NCBI GenBank assembly: GCA_013400115.1
Contig: VXBP01008912.1
Location: forward strand, 707,501-771,500
From: Rhinopomastus cyanomelas
Taxonomy: Eukaryota; Chordata; Aves; Bucerotiformes; Rhinopomastidae
DNA: 64,000 bases
Direction of reading: 5' to 3'
Shown: positions 11,822-22,801 of the stretch, piece after piece
Layout: every line of letters starts with the position of its first letter
Numbering within the stretch: position 1 is the first letter of the stretch
Position numbers and translations under genes: made by a program
The notes under the pieces: generated by a model
Databases searched by the model: none
The model's input: only the letters and a program-made list of their open reading frames with translations
Told to the model about the DNA's origin: nothing

Positions 11822-14800
11822 CCAAAACCAAAAGGTTAAGACATCTCTGGATTTGATTTCTAAGTTTTGTCTGATAGATTATCTCTATTTAGTTCTTACA
11901 CTTCATGAGCCAACTTTGGGGGTTTTTCTGTTTAAACCAGAATAAAAATCCATATGCCTGTTCTGTAATGTCAGAAAGAATTGGGCAACATTGATTTACA
12001 TTACTATGTCATCCTTACAAAACTCTCGTGGTCACCACTGTTACCAGGAAAGACAGAGATGACTCTGTACCGAAGCAGATAAGACCCAAATTCCATCAGG
12101 ACTACACCATCAAGTACAACATCATCCCACAGGACATGAACTTCAAGGAAAAAAAAAACCCAGTGCTATCACAGGGCACAGTTAATAACTTAAAATGAAC
12201 AGGATAATGGGTCATTACTGAACAATTTAATTTACATTGCTAAAAAAAGCCCATTCAGACTATTTCTCTGATTTGTGTCTGGTCGCGTTCCATTGAAATC
12301 AAGTGTTAAAAGAATAATTCAATTGTGAGTGGAACTGGGTATTAATGCAGTTAAGAAGATTCACTTAAGACATTGCTTAATTATATATTGGACACTTCGT
12401 GATGTTGTAAGCCACTGAATACACCTCTATATAGTATCCCCAGGTATATCTGAAGAACAAGACAACAGTGCTTTTGCCTGTGGAAGGTGGGAGGCTGGGG
12501 TTTTGGTTTGTTAAAAACTCCAGAGGTAGTAGGGAAAGGAAAGGTGGGATTCACTGTTGAATCACGCTGAATCACTAATGAGTACTGAAAGGGGACAGGA
12601 AAGAGCAAGAAAACTGCAGGATCACTTCACACAGAATACTAGGCTTTAAAAGTAATAAATTGGAGAACAGAGGCTTCTGAAGTGCTAGACAACCATCTTT
12701 ACCATCAAATCTTCTCATCGTTTTGAACTATTTGACTGCATAAAGTCAGAGAGATCCTCTTTCGAAAAGAATCCTGTCATTTCTTTCCTCCTCATAAGCA
12801 CTGCCAGTTTCCCAATGCTCTTTTGACAGTATAATCAGTCAATTCAATCCGAGAAATTCCATACTACAATGGTAATTTTCTCTCACTTTTTTCCTCCCTT
12901 TACACTGTCGATTCAAGCCACCTGCTGTAAGCATTGATGCGGAACAGCTTAGTATTAGCTCTGAAATTAGTACCAGTCCCCAGTTAAATACCTGGCACAT
13001 TCAGGGTGGAACAGACACTGGTACCGGCACATAAACCCATCGGATGCCAGTGGTGTGTTCCTGGAGCAAGTCTCCTTCCAATCCGTTCAGAGAGCACCTT
13101 GCTGGTATCACTCACTGAACTTAAAAACCAGCCCGAGGGGAATGATTTGAGGAAGGGAGGTGGGGAGGAACAAACAGAACCACAGAACTTGCAAGGGAAA
13201 TTTCTGTGACTACTCTATTAAATAATTGGGCAGCTTCCTACGGCAGCATTTTACTTCTTCAGCTACACAAGCGACCGCTTTCAAAACACACTTTAAGGCA
13301 CGAAGGTACAAAAAGAACTGTACTGTTTTCAATTAGCAGAACCAGGTACAATTCATGACACCGCATTAAATTTCATTGTCTTAAATCCTAACGCCGGGCT
13401 TCAACTACATGTACTAACTCCTATCACTAAGGCATATAAAAAAAGCTATTAAATCCAGTATGTTACAAATCCATCAGCTCTCCTGGCCTATTTAGCTCAG
13501 CAGGTAGGTCCATGTGCATGAGTCAGTCAGCAGTGATGAAAGGCATCTACTATAGACTCCTCACAGGGTCGTCAATGGACAACCTGTACAAGATTTATGC
13601 TTTAAATAATAAATGAACTAAACACCTTGAAGTAATTGGCTGTGTGAAACCTCACACTAGGCCAGATAGCTTGTCTGTACAAAGTAAAATAAGATTAAAT
13701 AATTAATGAAGAGTACAGAGGTTTTCCAACCAAGCTCATTCTACGTGGCTTTTCTAAGTGCTAGCTGTTCACGAGTCGTGATGCTTTCATGATTCCATGC
13801 TGGTGTCACGGGGCCAGGTTCTTTCTTTGTCAACAGTAACTATCTCAGAGGTCTGTGCTCCTTTTGGTGATGATGTTAGGAACTCAGTGCTCCTTCCCTG
13901 AGTGAGATAACACCAGCAGCCCGCACAGCAGTGTAATCATGTCAGGAGTCTCCATTTGAGTTCTATAAAGAATGAACACAGCAAGGTTCTGACCACACAG
14001 GTAGTGAAGCCTAAAAAATATACATCAACTCATTAATTGATTCACAAATGCAGTGTGCAAACCCTTCACTGATGTACACGTTCAGACTCCACATTATTTC
14101 TTTTAATGCTGGCAAGGGTTTCCAAAACACTGCTAACGTTCTAGCTGACAGCCTCGAGCAGAAACTCTCCCTCTTTACTATGCTACTGCAGGCCATCTCA
14201 CTCCCAGTTCACTGCCACATAAATCCCTGTTAAAACTACAGCTTTATTATCCACATAAGTACCAGTGTAAAATATTTAAATTAGTTTGCAAAGCCTCTTT
14301 AAATACGATCAAGTGGCCTAAAACTAGTCAGAGCGCCCAATGATCCAGTGGGTCACAGTCAATCCACAGCAGGTTTGGTTTCTAAAAGAAAGGAAATTAA
14401 TTTCATTTTGTTGCTGGATGCAAAGCTCATTACAAAACCTGAAGATGAGGCATTCCAGGGAGGAGAAGTAGCTTGAAAGGAAGACCGTGGGAATATATTT
14501 GAAGGGTTCAGAGGCCAGTTCCCATCTGATGCAAAGCACCTCAGCTCTGGTAACCCAGACAGACTTCCCTAGATTTATGGAAAACAAAGGTCTTGGCCTT
14601 TATCTTCAGGGATGCTACCCTCACTTAAAAGAGGTGCAGGGCACAAGTTCTGAAAACATCTCATACTTCTGCTTTAAACTTTTGCCATATCTCTGAAATG
14701 CCTGTATCTTAAGACTTATTTACGGCTCTCTCTACTTTAGATGCATGAAAGCAGCTTTATTTGAGAACACTGAAATAGAGAAGCAATCCTGCAGCGCTGG

Positions 14801-16019
14801 TAGGCTCAAATCCTCCCTCACTCCTCATGTTTTCTGTACAAGGTTGATGGACATATATCTCATGGAAATCTAGACACTTTAAAGCTGCAGTTCCAAGGGG
14901 TTTATTAACAAAACTACCTCTGAGTTCAGCACCCTGCATCTGGGAGCTGCAGCTCCAGAGTGCAAAGGTAATTCTACCACAAAACACCCATCCAAAAGCA
15001 GGGAGAAAGGAGGGAGAAAAGAAATGCATCATATGTTTAAATAGAGAAAAGAGAAGCTAATAAAGCAACAAACCTAAGTGTTTGAAAGAGTTGTAGTGAA
15101 ATGTTAAGGCTACCTCTTTAAAATACACAGGCTGCATTTATGCAGCCGATAATCTAAAGTCTCTGTGACCTTGGCAGCCTTACAGGGGTAATCTTCACGT
15201 AAGATGAATTATTCTTGAACAATTGCTCTAATGTATTAGGCACAAGCATACTGTCCTTCAATATTAGGCATGCCTGTCTTTCCACATCCTTATTTCTAAA
15301 CAAACGTATTTATTAAGGACAAAGCAGAGAGGAGGGGAAAGAATAAAAAAAAAGGAAGGGAAAAGAGAGAGAAATAAAAGATCACATTCTATGCAAATAT
15401 ACACCACAGCACAAAAGCAAATATTTATTACAGCACATAAAGCTGAAATTATTTGTCAGAATAGACTTCCTTAAAGATTTCCAAGCACAGGATAAGTCTC
15501 AGTGAGCCTTGCTCACAGATGATTTAATGCATCCAAGCTCCCGAGAACAAACTCTCAGGGAAATCGGTAGATAAAGAATGAACAAGTCAAGCTTGTTAGT
15601 GATCCTGACGCATCCCACAAACACACTAAGTGACACCCCAGGGACTACAAAGGAAACTCTCACATTTGTTAAGATTTGTTAAGGGGACCAGGGCTTTGCA
15701 ATCCATCTTCCTGTGTTGGATCCATTCATACACTGGCCTCTTACCTGCTAAGAGAGTAACAATTTGGGCCAGACACCAGCAGAGACAAAGTCAAGTATTC
15801 TCCATGGTCTGAGGAGGGAGCCAAGCTAGTTAAAGTTCATGACTGCATCTGACAGCAAAGACCTGTGCTCAGAGTTGATCTTTTTCCCCCCTAAAAATTC
15901 AAGTCCTTTCCAATCCTATTGCTTAGATACAGAGACCAAAGTACTCTGAGCAAGATCCATATCTCTACACAGAGGACCCAGACCAAGGAATAGAACTCCT
16001 GATTGGAGTGGAACTACCT
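11822..16019. other. unique non-coding DNA
   Basis: There are 4.2 kb without a recognised repeat, exon or RNA gene. Short frames of 60-90 codons occur on both strands at 14.0-15.0 kb and resemble nothing known. 15120-15310 has a compact AT-rich, enhancer-like appearance (CTGCATTTATGCAGCCGATA, GATGAATTATTC). A purine-rich stretch lies at 15325-15380. Confidence 0.5.
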
Positions 16020-16290
16020 ACAGAATTGAATTGCTTGGGTTGGAAAAGACCTTTAAGATCACAGAGTCCAACCATTAACAGAACTGTACCACATCAAACT
16101 CTACCGCTAAATCCTATCCTTAAGCTCCATAACTACACTACGTTTAAACATGCCCAGGGATCTCAATTCAACAGCTTCCCTGGCCAGCCCATCCCCATGC
16201 TTAACGACCCATCTAGTGAAGGAGCAATTCCTACTGCCCACGTTAAACCTCTCCCAGCACAACATGAAGCCATGCATCTCTTCAAACAAA
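16020..16290 (-). repeat. CR1 LINE 3' fragment, old
   Basis: Read on the plus strand it starts as an inverted tail, CAGAATTGAATTGCTTGGGT, then TGGAAAAGACCTTTAAGATC. It continues through TTCCCTGGCCAGCCCATCCC and a decayed GTGAAGGAGCAATTCCTAC to the usual AACATGAAGCCAT. Orientation is therefore minus. Many substitutions indicate age. Confidence 0.92.
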
Positions 16291-16800
16291 TTAACCACAG
16301 GTTTCCCATGTAAAAATATTCACAAGCATTAACAAACATGTGCCATAAGAATGAATAAAAAAGAAAATTTGGAAGGCACCTGGCATCAGAATTATGTTCC
16401 TTCAGCTCTTGAGAGTTTCTAAACAATAACACTGGTCAGTTCCCACAGGCTCCCCAGGTTTCTACATTTCTGCTTCTGTTCATGCCCAAGCACAGCCAGG
16501 GCACAATCAACAAGCTGTAACATGCCCTGATCTGATGTTTCCTCAGATGCTGCCCAAATCACATCTCTGTGCCTAGGTTTGGCACAGGACACCCCTGCAG
16601 TTAGGACTTCATTCAACACCAGAACAACATACGCCTCTCTTCACCCAGCATCTTATTGGTTAGAATGCTCATGAAAAACAGATAGGGCATTCAACTTGCT
16701 CCCCTGCCTGAGGGATCAAGCCCTAAGGCCCTGCACTAATCATCAGCAACACCTCTTCAAGAACAGGTAGACACTCCTAATCCCTCCTGTACTCTGATCA
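16291..16800. other. unique spacer between two minus-strand CR1 copies
   Basis: About 510 bases carry no recognised repeat. Parts such as CCCAAGCACAGCCAGGGCAC have a CR1-like flavour, but I could not align them to any CR1 region. Confidence 0.35.
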
Positions 16801-16975
16801 ACATACAATGGTTTAGGGACCTCAGGAACCATTTAATTTCAAGCCCCCTGCCATGGGCAGGGACATCTCTCACTACACCAGGTTGCTCAAAGCTCCTGGC
16901 CTTCAACACTTCATGAAAGGGGCCTCCACAACCTGTCTGGACAAATTGAGAGTGAGAAATTTCCTCCCAAGTCCA
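16801..16975 (-). repeat. CR1 LINE 3' fragment, old
   Basis: CCCCCTGCCATGGGCAGGGA, CATCTCTCACTACACCAGGT and TGCTCAAAGCTCCTGGCCTT give a clear antisense CR1 3' end. The family is the older one with the GTTGCTCAAAGCC block, not the dominant subfamily. The tail at the left edge is decayed, leaving ACAATGGTTTAGGGAC. Confidence 0.93.
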
Positions 16976-19327
16976 CTCTGTCATTCATCAAGAAGGCAGC
17001 AAATTGATCTGCTGGATCTGAAATACGCAGCTCAATTAAAGTGGACACGTATGCCTGAGGTCAGAATTTGTCCCCCACATATTAAAACACTGCCAAGTGT
17101 TTGCTGTATGAGATCAAGACTGGGTCCACACCGTTATACTGGCCAGTGATGTTCAACAAGCTTATCTCCATGGGAAACAGTGACGACGTGTGGAAAGAAC
17201 CCTCATCATTTTATACCTCTTGTGAATAACCATTTCTCTTTAGGATGGTACATTAGTCATATTCAAATGCATCACACCTATCAAACCAGTGCCAGAGGTC
17301 TGTACAAATGAACAGTCACACGCTCGTGCCATTAATAAACACCACGGGAATTCGAGGAGCTGGGGTAGGTGTACAAGGCACTATATTTGCTGAAGCGCTG
17401 TGCACCTCGTGTTATCCCTCAGTGATTCATAGATCACGTGGAAAAGAGACAGGCTCTGCAAATCTGCTATTGGAAAAGGATAAGTGATGAATTCTGTATT
17501 TATACTACTAAAGGGAAATTTGCAATCATGATACAGCAATGCTAGAAGAAAGGGGTAGATGTGTGATATATTGGCCAGCCTTGACTGTGACTGTTCCTGC
17601 AGTGTAAGAATTTCTTTATCCAAGGACAACTGCTTTCACCTTCCCATCTGTCCTGTGAATTTTTTAATGTCTGAGACAGGTGGCCTGTTGGAAACCTAAA
17701 ACCCTGCGGGTACAAAATATGATTAAAATCTGATGTTAGGCTCTACGATAAAGAAGAGCTCTACGTTTAGTTGAGAATTTGTAACTAACCTGCAAAAATA
17801 TGTCAAAGGTAATTTGAACTCTACATAACCAAAATCTTTTTAATTCGAGTTCAGCATATGCTGTATCAGAACTTTGCTTGCAACCATTTCCCCACAGATC
17901 AAATATGTATCTTGGTAAGTATACATACCGCCCGCCTTCCGAAAAACACTCTTTAAAGGAATGCTTTCATTAATGCTTCGCTCCTAAATGCAGCATTTAC
18001 AACAATAATATGAAAGATTAATACGTTGAACTCATTATTTAATAACGCACAGAGCACACAATTAATGCATCATAATAAATTCTTAACAGTTATTAAAACA
18101 AATATCTGAAAACTTCTGAAGGCATATCAAGAATTCAAAGGCTCCTGGGTATGTAATCTTGGCCCTTTTTGGAGAAGGGGATGGAGATTTAAATGGGCCT
18201 TTTATACTTTCAATTATTCCTCAGAAAAAATAAAAAGAGCAAGAAGCCTAATTGAAATCTATTTAGAGGGAATTCAGAATCTATGCAGACTTTAAAAGTT
18301 TGGCATGGAATACTAAGTGCTGATTTCTGCAGATAATTAAAATTTAAAATGTTAAATGATTTATCTTGTTGTAAATAATTAAGGGGATTTTTAAAAGGCA
18401 AGCAAGAAAACGCAGTGTGTGACTCTGTTGTGTGTTATCAATCCGTACTTATCTCAAATGGTGCAGATTATGTATGGACTAGGGTCTCCTGTCTGCTTTT
18501 CATAACAATGTGATGGTACAAGGAGAAATTTAGGGAAAAAATACTCTAAAAAAAGAATTCCAACAGACTTAAACATCCTCAGTGAAACTCAACTAAAGCC
18601 AGTCTACATTCTGGTCTATTAGCTTATAAAACACATGGAAAGGACCCTATGAGGCAAACTTGATGGATGACTTTCCAGTGATATCAAAACCAAGCTTAAC
18701 TATGAAATACCATTCCAGTGTACCCTCAGTTACACCAGTCCACTTCCTGAAGAGTCTGTAGTGTCCAGCCTGTGACTGTCAGGCTATTTATCAGCTGTAC
18801 AGCTGGGTAACTCCTCAGACTTCTGAGGCAAACAGCTGAGGGCTGATTCTAAAGCTAAGGCCTGCACTTCTGAATTTTCCCCTAATTTTATAGGCATTTT
18901 GGAGAATTAAGTCCTCAAATACAAGTAACTGTGTAAACTGATTGTTTGCAAAGAGTTTTACATGCAAACTGCTCTGGGTTGGTTTGTTTTGCTTAAACAG
19001 TGATAGAGGGAGTTCCACTGGTGCAAGCAATGGAAGACTGAGAGGATTGTCTCATCTGCTCTTCCTCTGTCCCCATCTACTAGCCTGGCTTGAAGAACAT
19101 GCAGAGTATATTTTCTGATGTGTGATTATCACATAAGGCTACATTCTGAATTGAGCTGCACAGAAAACCTTTTCTTTGTTCATTATGATTAATTTTATGG
19201 CATTAATTTGAAAGTGAATGTTTGTTCCATTACCCACTTTTCCCTACCATATATTTTTTTATGTGATGCTTTTTGAGTCAGTTCAAATGTCTGAACTCAT
19301 TCCTTAAGCAAGATGTGCCATTGCACA
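16976..19327. other. unique non-coding DNA around an AT-rich block
   Basis: No exon, RNA gene or repeat is recognised apart from the candidate element at 17940-18420. 17260-17420 also looks complex and CpG-bearing (CACACGCTCGTGCC, GGGAATTCGAGGAGC, GAAGCGCTGTGCACCTCGTG), but it has no frame of note. Confidence 0.45.
17940..18420. promoter_or_regulatory. candidate homeodomain-site-rich conserved element
   Basis: Within about 480 bases I count roughly nine ATTA/TAAT-type cores in distinct contexts: CATTAATGC, GATTAATACG, CACAATTAATGCATC, CAGTTATTAAAAC, TCAATTATTCC, CTAATTGAAATC, GATAATTAAAATTT and AATAATTAAGG. There is also a TTTATCTTG GATA-type site. The sequence is not a simple repeat and holds no CR1. 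This is the densest cluster of such words in the window. The enhancer reading is inference. Confidence 0.3.
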
Positions 19328-19373
19328 TAGGATCATAGGATGTTAGGGGTTGGAAGGGACCCAAGAGATCATG
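19328..19373 (-). repeat. CR1 LINE 3' tail fragment
   Basis: AGGATCATAGGATGTTAGGG followed by GTTGGAAGGGACCCAAGAGA is the antisense last 45 bases of a CR1. Homology ends abruptly after GATCAT. This is a very short, strongly 5'-truncated insertion. Confidence 0.88.
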
Positions 19374-20034
19374 CCATTGTCTTCTTCATGTTAATACAAG
19401 GATCCTACATTACACACTAAAACCCACAAGCCCTGTTTCTGCTCATATATTAAGATATGGTAGCCCTGCCTTTACACCACACAGTGGTAAGTAATAGACT
19501 TTGTGCCCACAGACAGGCAAAGGTTCCAGTGAAAGGCCAGAATTCTTAAATAGCAAAACTAGCTGATTTTCTCCTTGAAGTTGAAAAGGTTAGAAAGAAA
19601 GTCTGGCTCAACTGAATTTATCAGGAAAAATAGTTCTGGGAAAATGAGAAGGAGTGCCCAGATCAAAGAGGCAACTCAGATGCACAGAACATTGGCCAAA
19701 AGGCTTTTTACTCTCTGCTGTTTGCTATTAATAGCAAATTTATAATACTAGAACAGTTGGTATTGCTATTCTCCAAGAACTAAAATCAGATGCAAAATCA
19801 ATTGCCTCCACGGATGCGCAAGGACTAACAACGCCGTTTCCTCACACTGAAAAAGATGACAGTTATTTGTGCAGAAATTTAGAATCGCAGGCAAGAAGCA
19901 GTAGTCAGGTGTTGGGAGATAGGGAGGTCACTGGCAAACAGTCAGTCCCTGCAAGGAAGCTACACAACATCCCAACACAAAATAATCTTATGTAAGTCAT
20001 CTTAAGCCATCTCAAGAAACTTAATGAGAGAAAT
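19374..20034. other. unique non-coding spacer
   Basis: About 660 bases between two minus-strand CR1 tails carry no recognised exon, RNA gene or repeat. Confidence 0.4.
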
Positions 20035-20202
20035 GAATCACAGAACATTAGGGATCGGAAGGGACCTCGAAAGACCATCTAGTCCAATCCCCCTGCCACA
20101 GCAGGATGACCTAGATCCAGTTGCACAGGAACTTGTTCAGGAGGATTTTAAATGTCTCCAGAGAAGGAGACTCCACAACCACCCTGGGCAGCCTGTTCCA
20201 GT
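20035..20202 (-). repeat. CR1 LINE 3' fragment, dominant subfamily
   Basis: AATCACAGAACATTAGGGAT, GGAAGGGACCTCGAAAGACC and CCCCTGCCACAGCAGGATGA lead to CACCCTGGGCAGCCTGTTCC, where homology stops. The CpG in CCTCGAAAG is retained, so the copy is fairly young. The open frame crossing this copy is a consequence of the repeat and not a gene. Confidence 0.97.
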
Positions 20203-21367
20203 ATCATTGTGGATGGAGATAAACCCAGAACAGGCATTAACTGTCACACCTTCAAAGCCTTCGGTGTATCCAGCAGCAAAACGCTCTGAGATTGTAGGAA
20301 CAGTAAGTCCTTCCAGATAGCCAACAGCACATGGGACAAGTTCTGGGAAACATAAAACACCTGCAATTCCTTTCATCTTCGATATACAGCACAACTTGAA
20401 GCAAGAGCTGCAGGTGTTCAATTCCACTTGGTATTAGTCTTTGAGCATCGAGTAAGCATTAAGAAAGGCAAGAAAAAACACAAAAGGATGAAAATGTTTG
20501 GGACTTTCTATTGCTGTTCACATTTCACTTTGTTACAGGAACCCTAGGACTGTGAGTGTATTGTTTATTCAGAGGCTAAAAGCAAACAAGTTTATTTATA
20601 TCACAGGAACCACATGACAATGTTTTTCTTCAAACCACCACACAACTGCAGTTTTGAAGGAATCAAGGAACACTTCCTAAAGTTTCAAAGGCCACTGTAC
20701 CTTCCTGCCAAGCTCTGCCCAAGAGAGCCTTGTGTGCCCTTTTCTTTCTCCCAAGTTTAATTCACTCAGGATATAAAGGAAAGAATGAAAGCCTTAGTCT
20801 TCTGCTAAGACAACGTCAGCAAAAGCACTCCCTCTACCTTAGCTGAAAAGGTAAAGGATGCTATAACTCACAAACCTTGAGGGCTACAGAACAACCATGA
20901 CTATTTACACTGAGAACCTACGAAGCAAAACTTTGTCTGTGTTACTTTAAAATTTTTAAAAAAGCAAATGTTTTAGTTCTATTTGGTATTCATTGAAATA
21001 AAAATCAATTTTTAAGTAATATTCTGGATATTATATTTATATACGTAAAGTGGACCGTGCATGGGTAATTGTCAGGTAAAGCACCAAGGCACTGGGCTTA
21101 GACAGATGCAGCTGTGAAAATTAGAGGTGTAAGAAAGCCACCACCTCTCTGTCACTTCCTGTAAGACCATTTATTTATAAACACCAGGCAAATGTCATTC
21201 AGGTCAACCATCAACAGGCTGCCTTGACACATCAAACTGATGACATGAAGGCAGAGGCCTCAGGAGCACATGGCATCAACCAATGCAAGCAGGTTTGAGC
21301 AGTACATGAAGCATCTTACTCTCCATTTTAAAACAAACAAACCTCTGAATTGTTTTAACGACCTGAT
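20203..21367. other. unique non-coding DNA
   Basis: No exon, RNA gene or repeat is recognised. The part from 20950 to 21060 is AT-rich, with TATATTTATATACG. Confidence 0.4.
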
Positions 21368-21469
21368 TTTGTTCCTGTGTGATTTGGTCTAGGTGATCCT
21401 GCTGTGGCAGTGGGATTGGACTAGGTAATCTTCTGAGGTCCCTTCCAATCCCTGAAGATTGTATGATTC
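21368..21469 (+). repeat. CR1 LINE 3' end, dominant subfamily
   Basis: TTGTTCCTGTGTGATTTGGT, AGGTGATCCTGCTGTGGCAG and GAGGTCCCTTCCAATCCCTG are followed by a decayed tail GATTGTATGATTCC. About 100 bases remain. Confidence 0.96.
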
Positions 21470-22670
21470 CCACCCTTACTCCTAAAAATAATGAGCTGCT
21501 CTCAGTGCCAGCGGTTATCTAACTACAGTTCAAGCAGCGCTGTAGAGCCACTGCTCTGACTATACTCTGGTGACATGCAAAACAGCCAGAAAAATGCGCT
21601 TATTTTCTTAAGCATCCAGCCATCGTGCTGCTTGGCTGTTCTCCATATACCCCAGAGCATGTCAGCGTGAAACACCCGGAGATCGCTTGCTGAGCGGGTT
21701 TACAGCAGGTCACTCCTGGAATTTCAGGCTGCATTTGGCCTTACTCAATAGTTTTTTCTATTTCCTTCATCAGCTTCAAAATGCAGCTGCTCCTAACAGC
21801 TCTTAAGGTGTCTTGGTCTCTTTAGCACTTTAGTCCTGTGCCCTGCTCAGCTTTCCTGGACCCCCTTCTCCTCCTCCTTTCTCCACTGTTGCAAACCAGG
21901 AAATTAAGAAAGCGACGCTATCAGGAAAGAGCAAGGTTTTAATTCCTGCTGGGTGCTTGGTGCCTGTAAAACTGTTCAGAAGGTTTCCTGGATTTGTGAA
22001 ATACATTCCGACTTACTTTTGTAAGCCAAGTAAAAATATGACCTAGACCTGCCGTGGAAGTTGCACCCTGAAGGGCAGAGGAATTCAGTGAGTGCTTGCA
22101 GTGCGAGTGACACCATTTGTGGGAGCAGCGGAGAGATTAACACCTCGAAAAGAAACACACTCGGAGTGAGGAACAAGGCAGCCAAAATGCAAAAGCAGAG
22201 GAAGAGACTCTTCCCCTGAAAGAAATGTCCCGGCAACCATCCATCCATAGGGTGGTCCAAGAGTTCAGAGGATGGTCAGAGCCGCTGCAGACAATGTCCG
22301 CTACTGTTCTTGCTCTGGCAGCCCTGCGTGGAGAAAAATATTGCCAAAAACACAACACTACTCTTTCCAAGCCTCCTTTCTTTCTTGTGCTGCCCGGATC
22401 ACGTCTTACCAAAAGCATGTACCCTTCATCCTTCTCACTGCCTACATGTGTGCAAGTCATTTACTAACATCTGAACAAAGTATTAGCACCTAAAAGTTCT
22501 TCTCTGCTTTACGTAAGCACTCGGCGTTGTGATCGGCCTCGTTTATTTCATCACTGTCCAATGACAGCACAACAATGAAAACCATGAATGTGAGGTCAAA
22601 CTAACATAAAGATGTGAAGAGTGGTGAAGATGCTTTCTCCATTATATGAGATGTGTTCACATTGATGGTC
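21470..22670. other. unique, GC- and CpG-richer non-coding stretch
   Basis: 21600-22350 is richer in CpG than its surroundings (CCATCGTGCTGC, CACCCGGAGATCGC, GAGCGGGTTT, GCAGCGGAGAG, CACTCGGAGTGAGG, CAGAGCCGCTGC). Frames of 80-107 codons are open on both strands at 22137-22467 but resemble no family, and overlapping opposite frames argue for chance. An exon of a non-coding RNA or a regulatory block is possible but unsupported. Confidence 0.3.
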
Positions 22671-22801
22671 TTCTATGGAGGCATTTAAAACCTGCCTGGA
22701 CATGTTCCTGCGTGAGCTATGTGATCCTGCTCTGGCAGGGGGATTGGACTAGATGATCTTTTGAGGTCCCTTCCAAAGGTCCCAATGTTCTGTGATTCTG
22801 T
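22671..22801 (+). repeat. CR1 LINE 3' end with small internal changes
   Basis: GGCATTTAAAACCTGCCTGG, then a shortened GCGTGAGCTATGTGATCCTG where the consensus has a longer CTCATCTAGGTGATCC, then GGGGGATTGGACTAGATGAT. After GAGGTCCCTTCC the words AAAGGTCCC repeat part of the preceding block before AATGTTCTGTGATTCTG. The copy therefore carries one small deletion and one small duplication. Confidence 0.96.

Noticed and set aside
22137..22493. Opposed frames of 107, 80 and 73 codons in a CpG-richer stretch
   Set aside because: Three frames on both strands over the same bases with no family match or splice signals indicate compositional chance.
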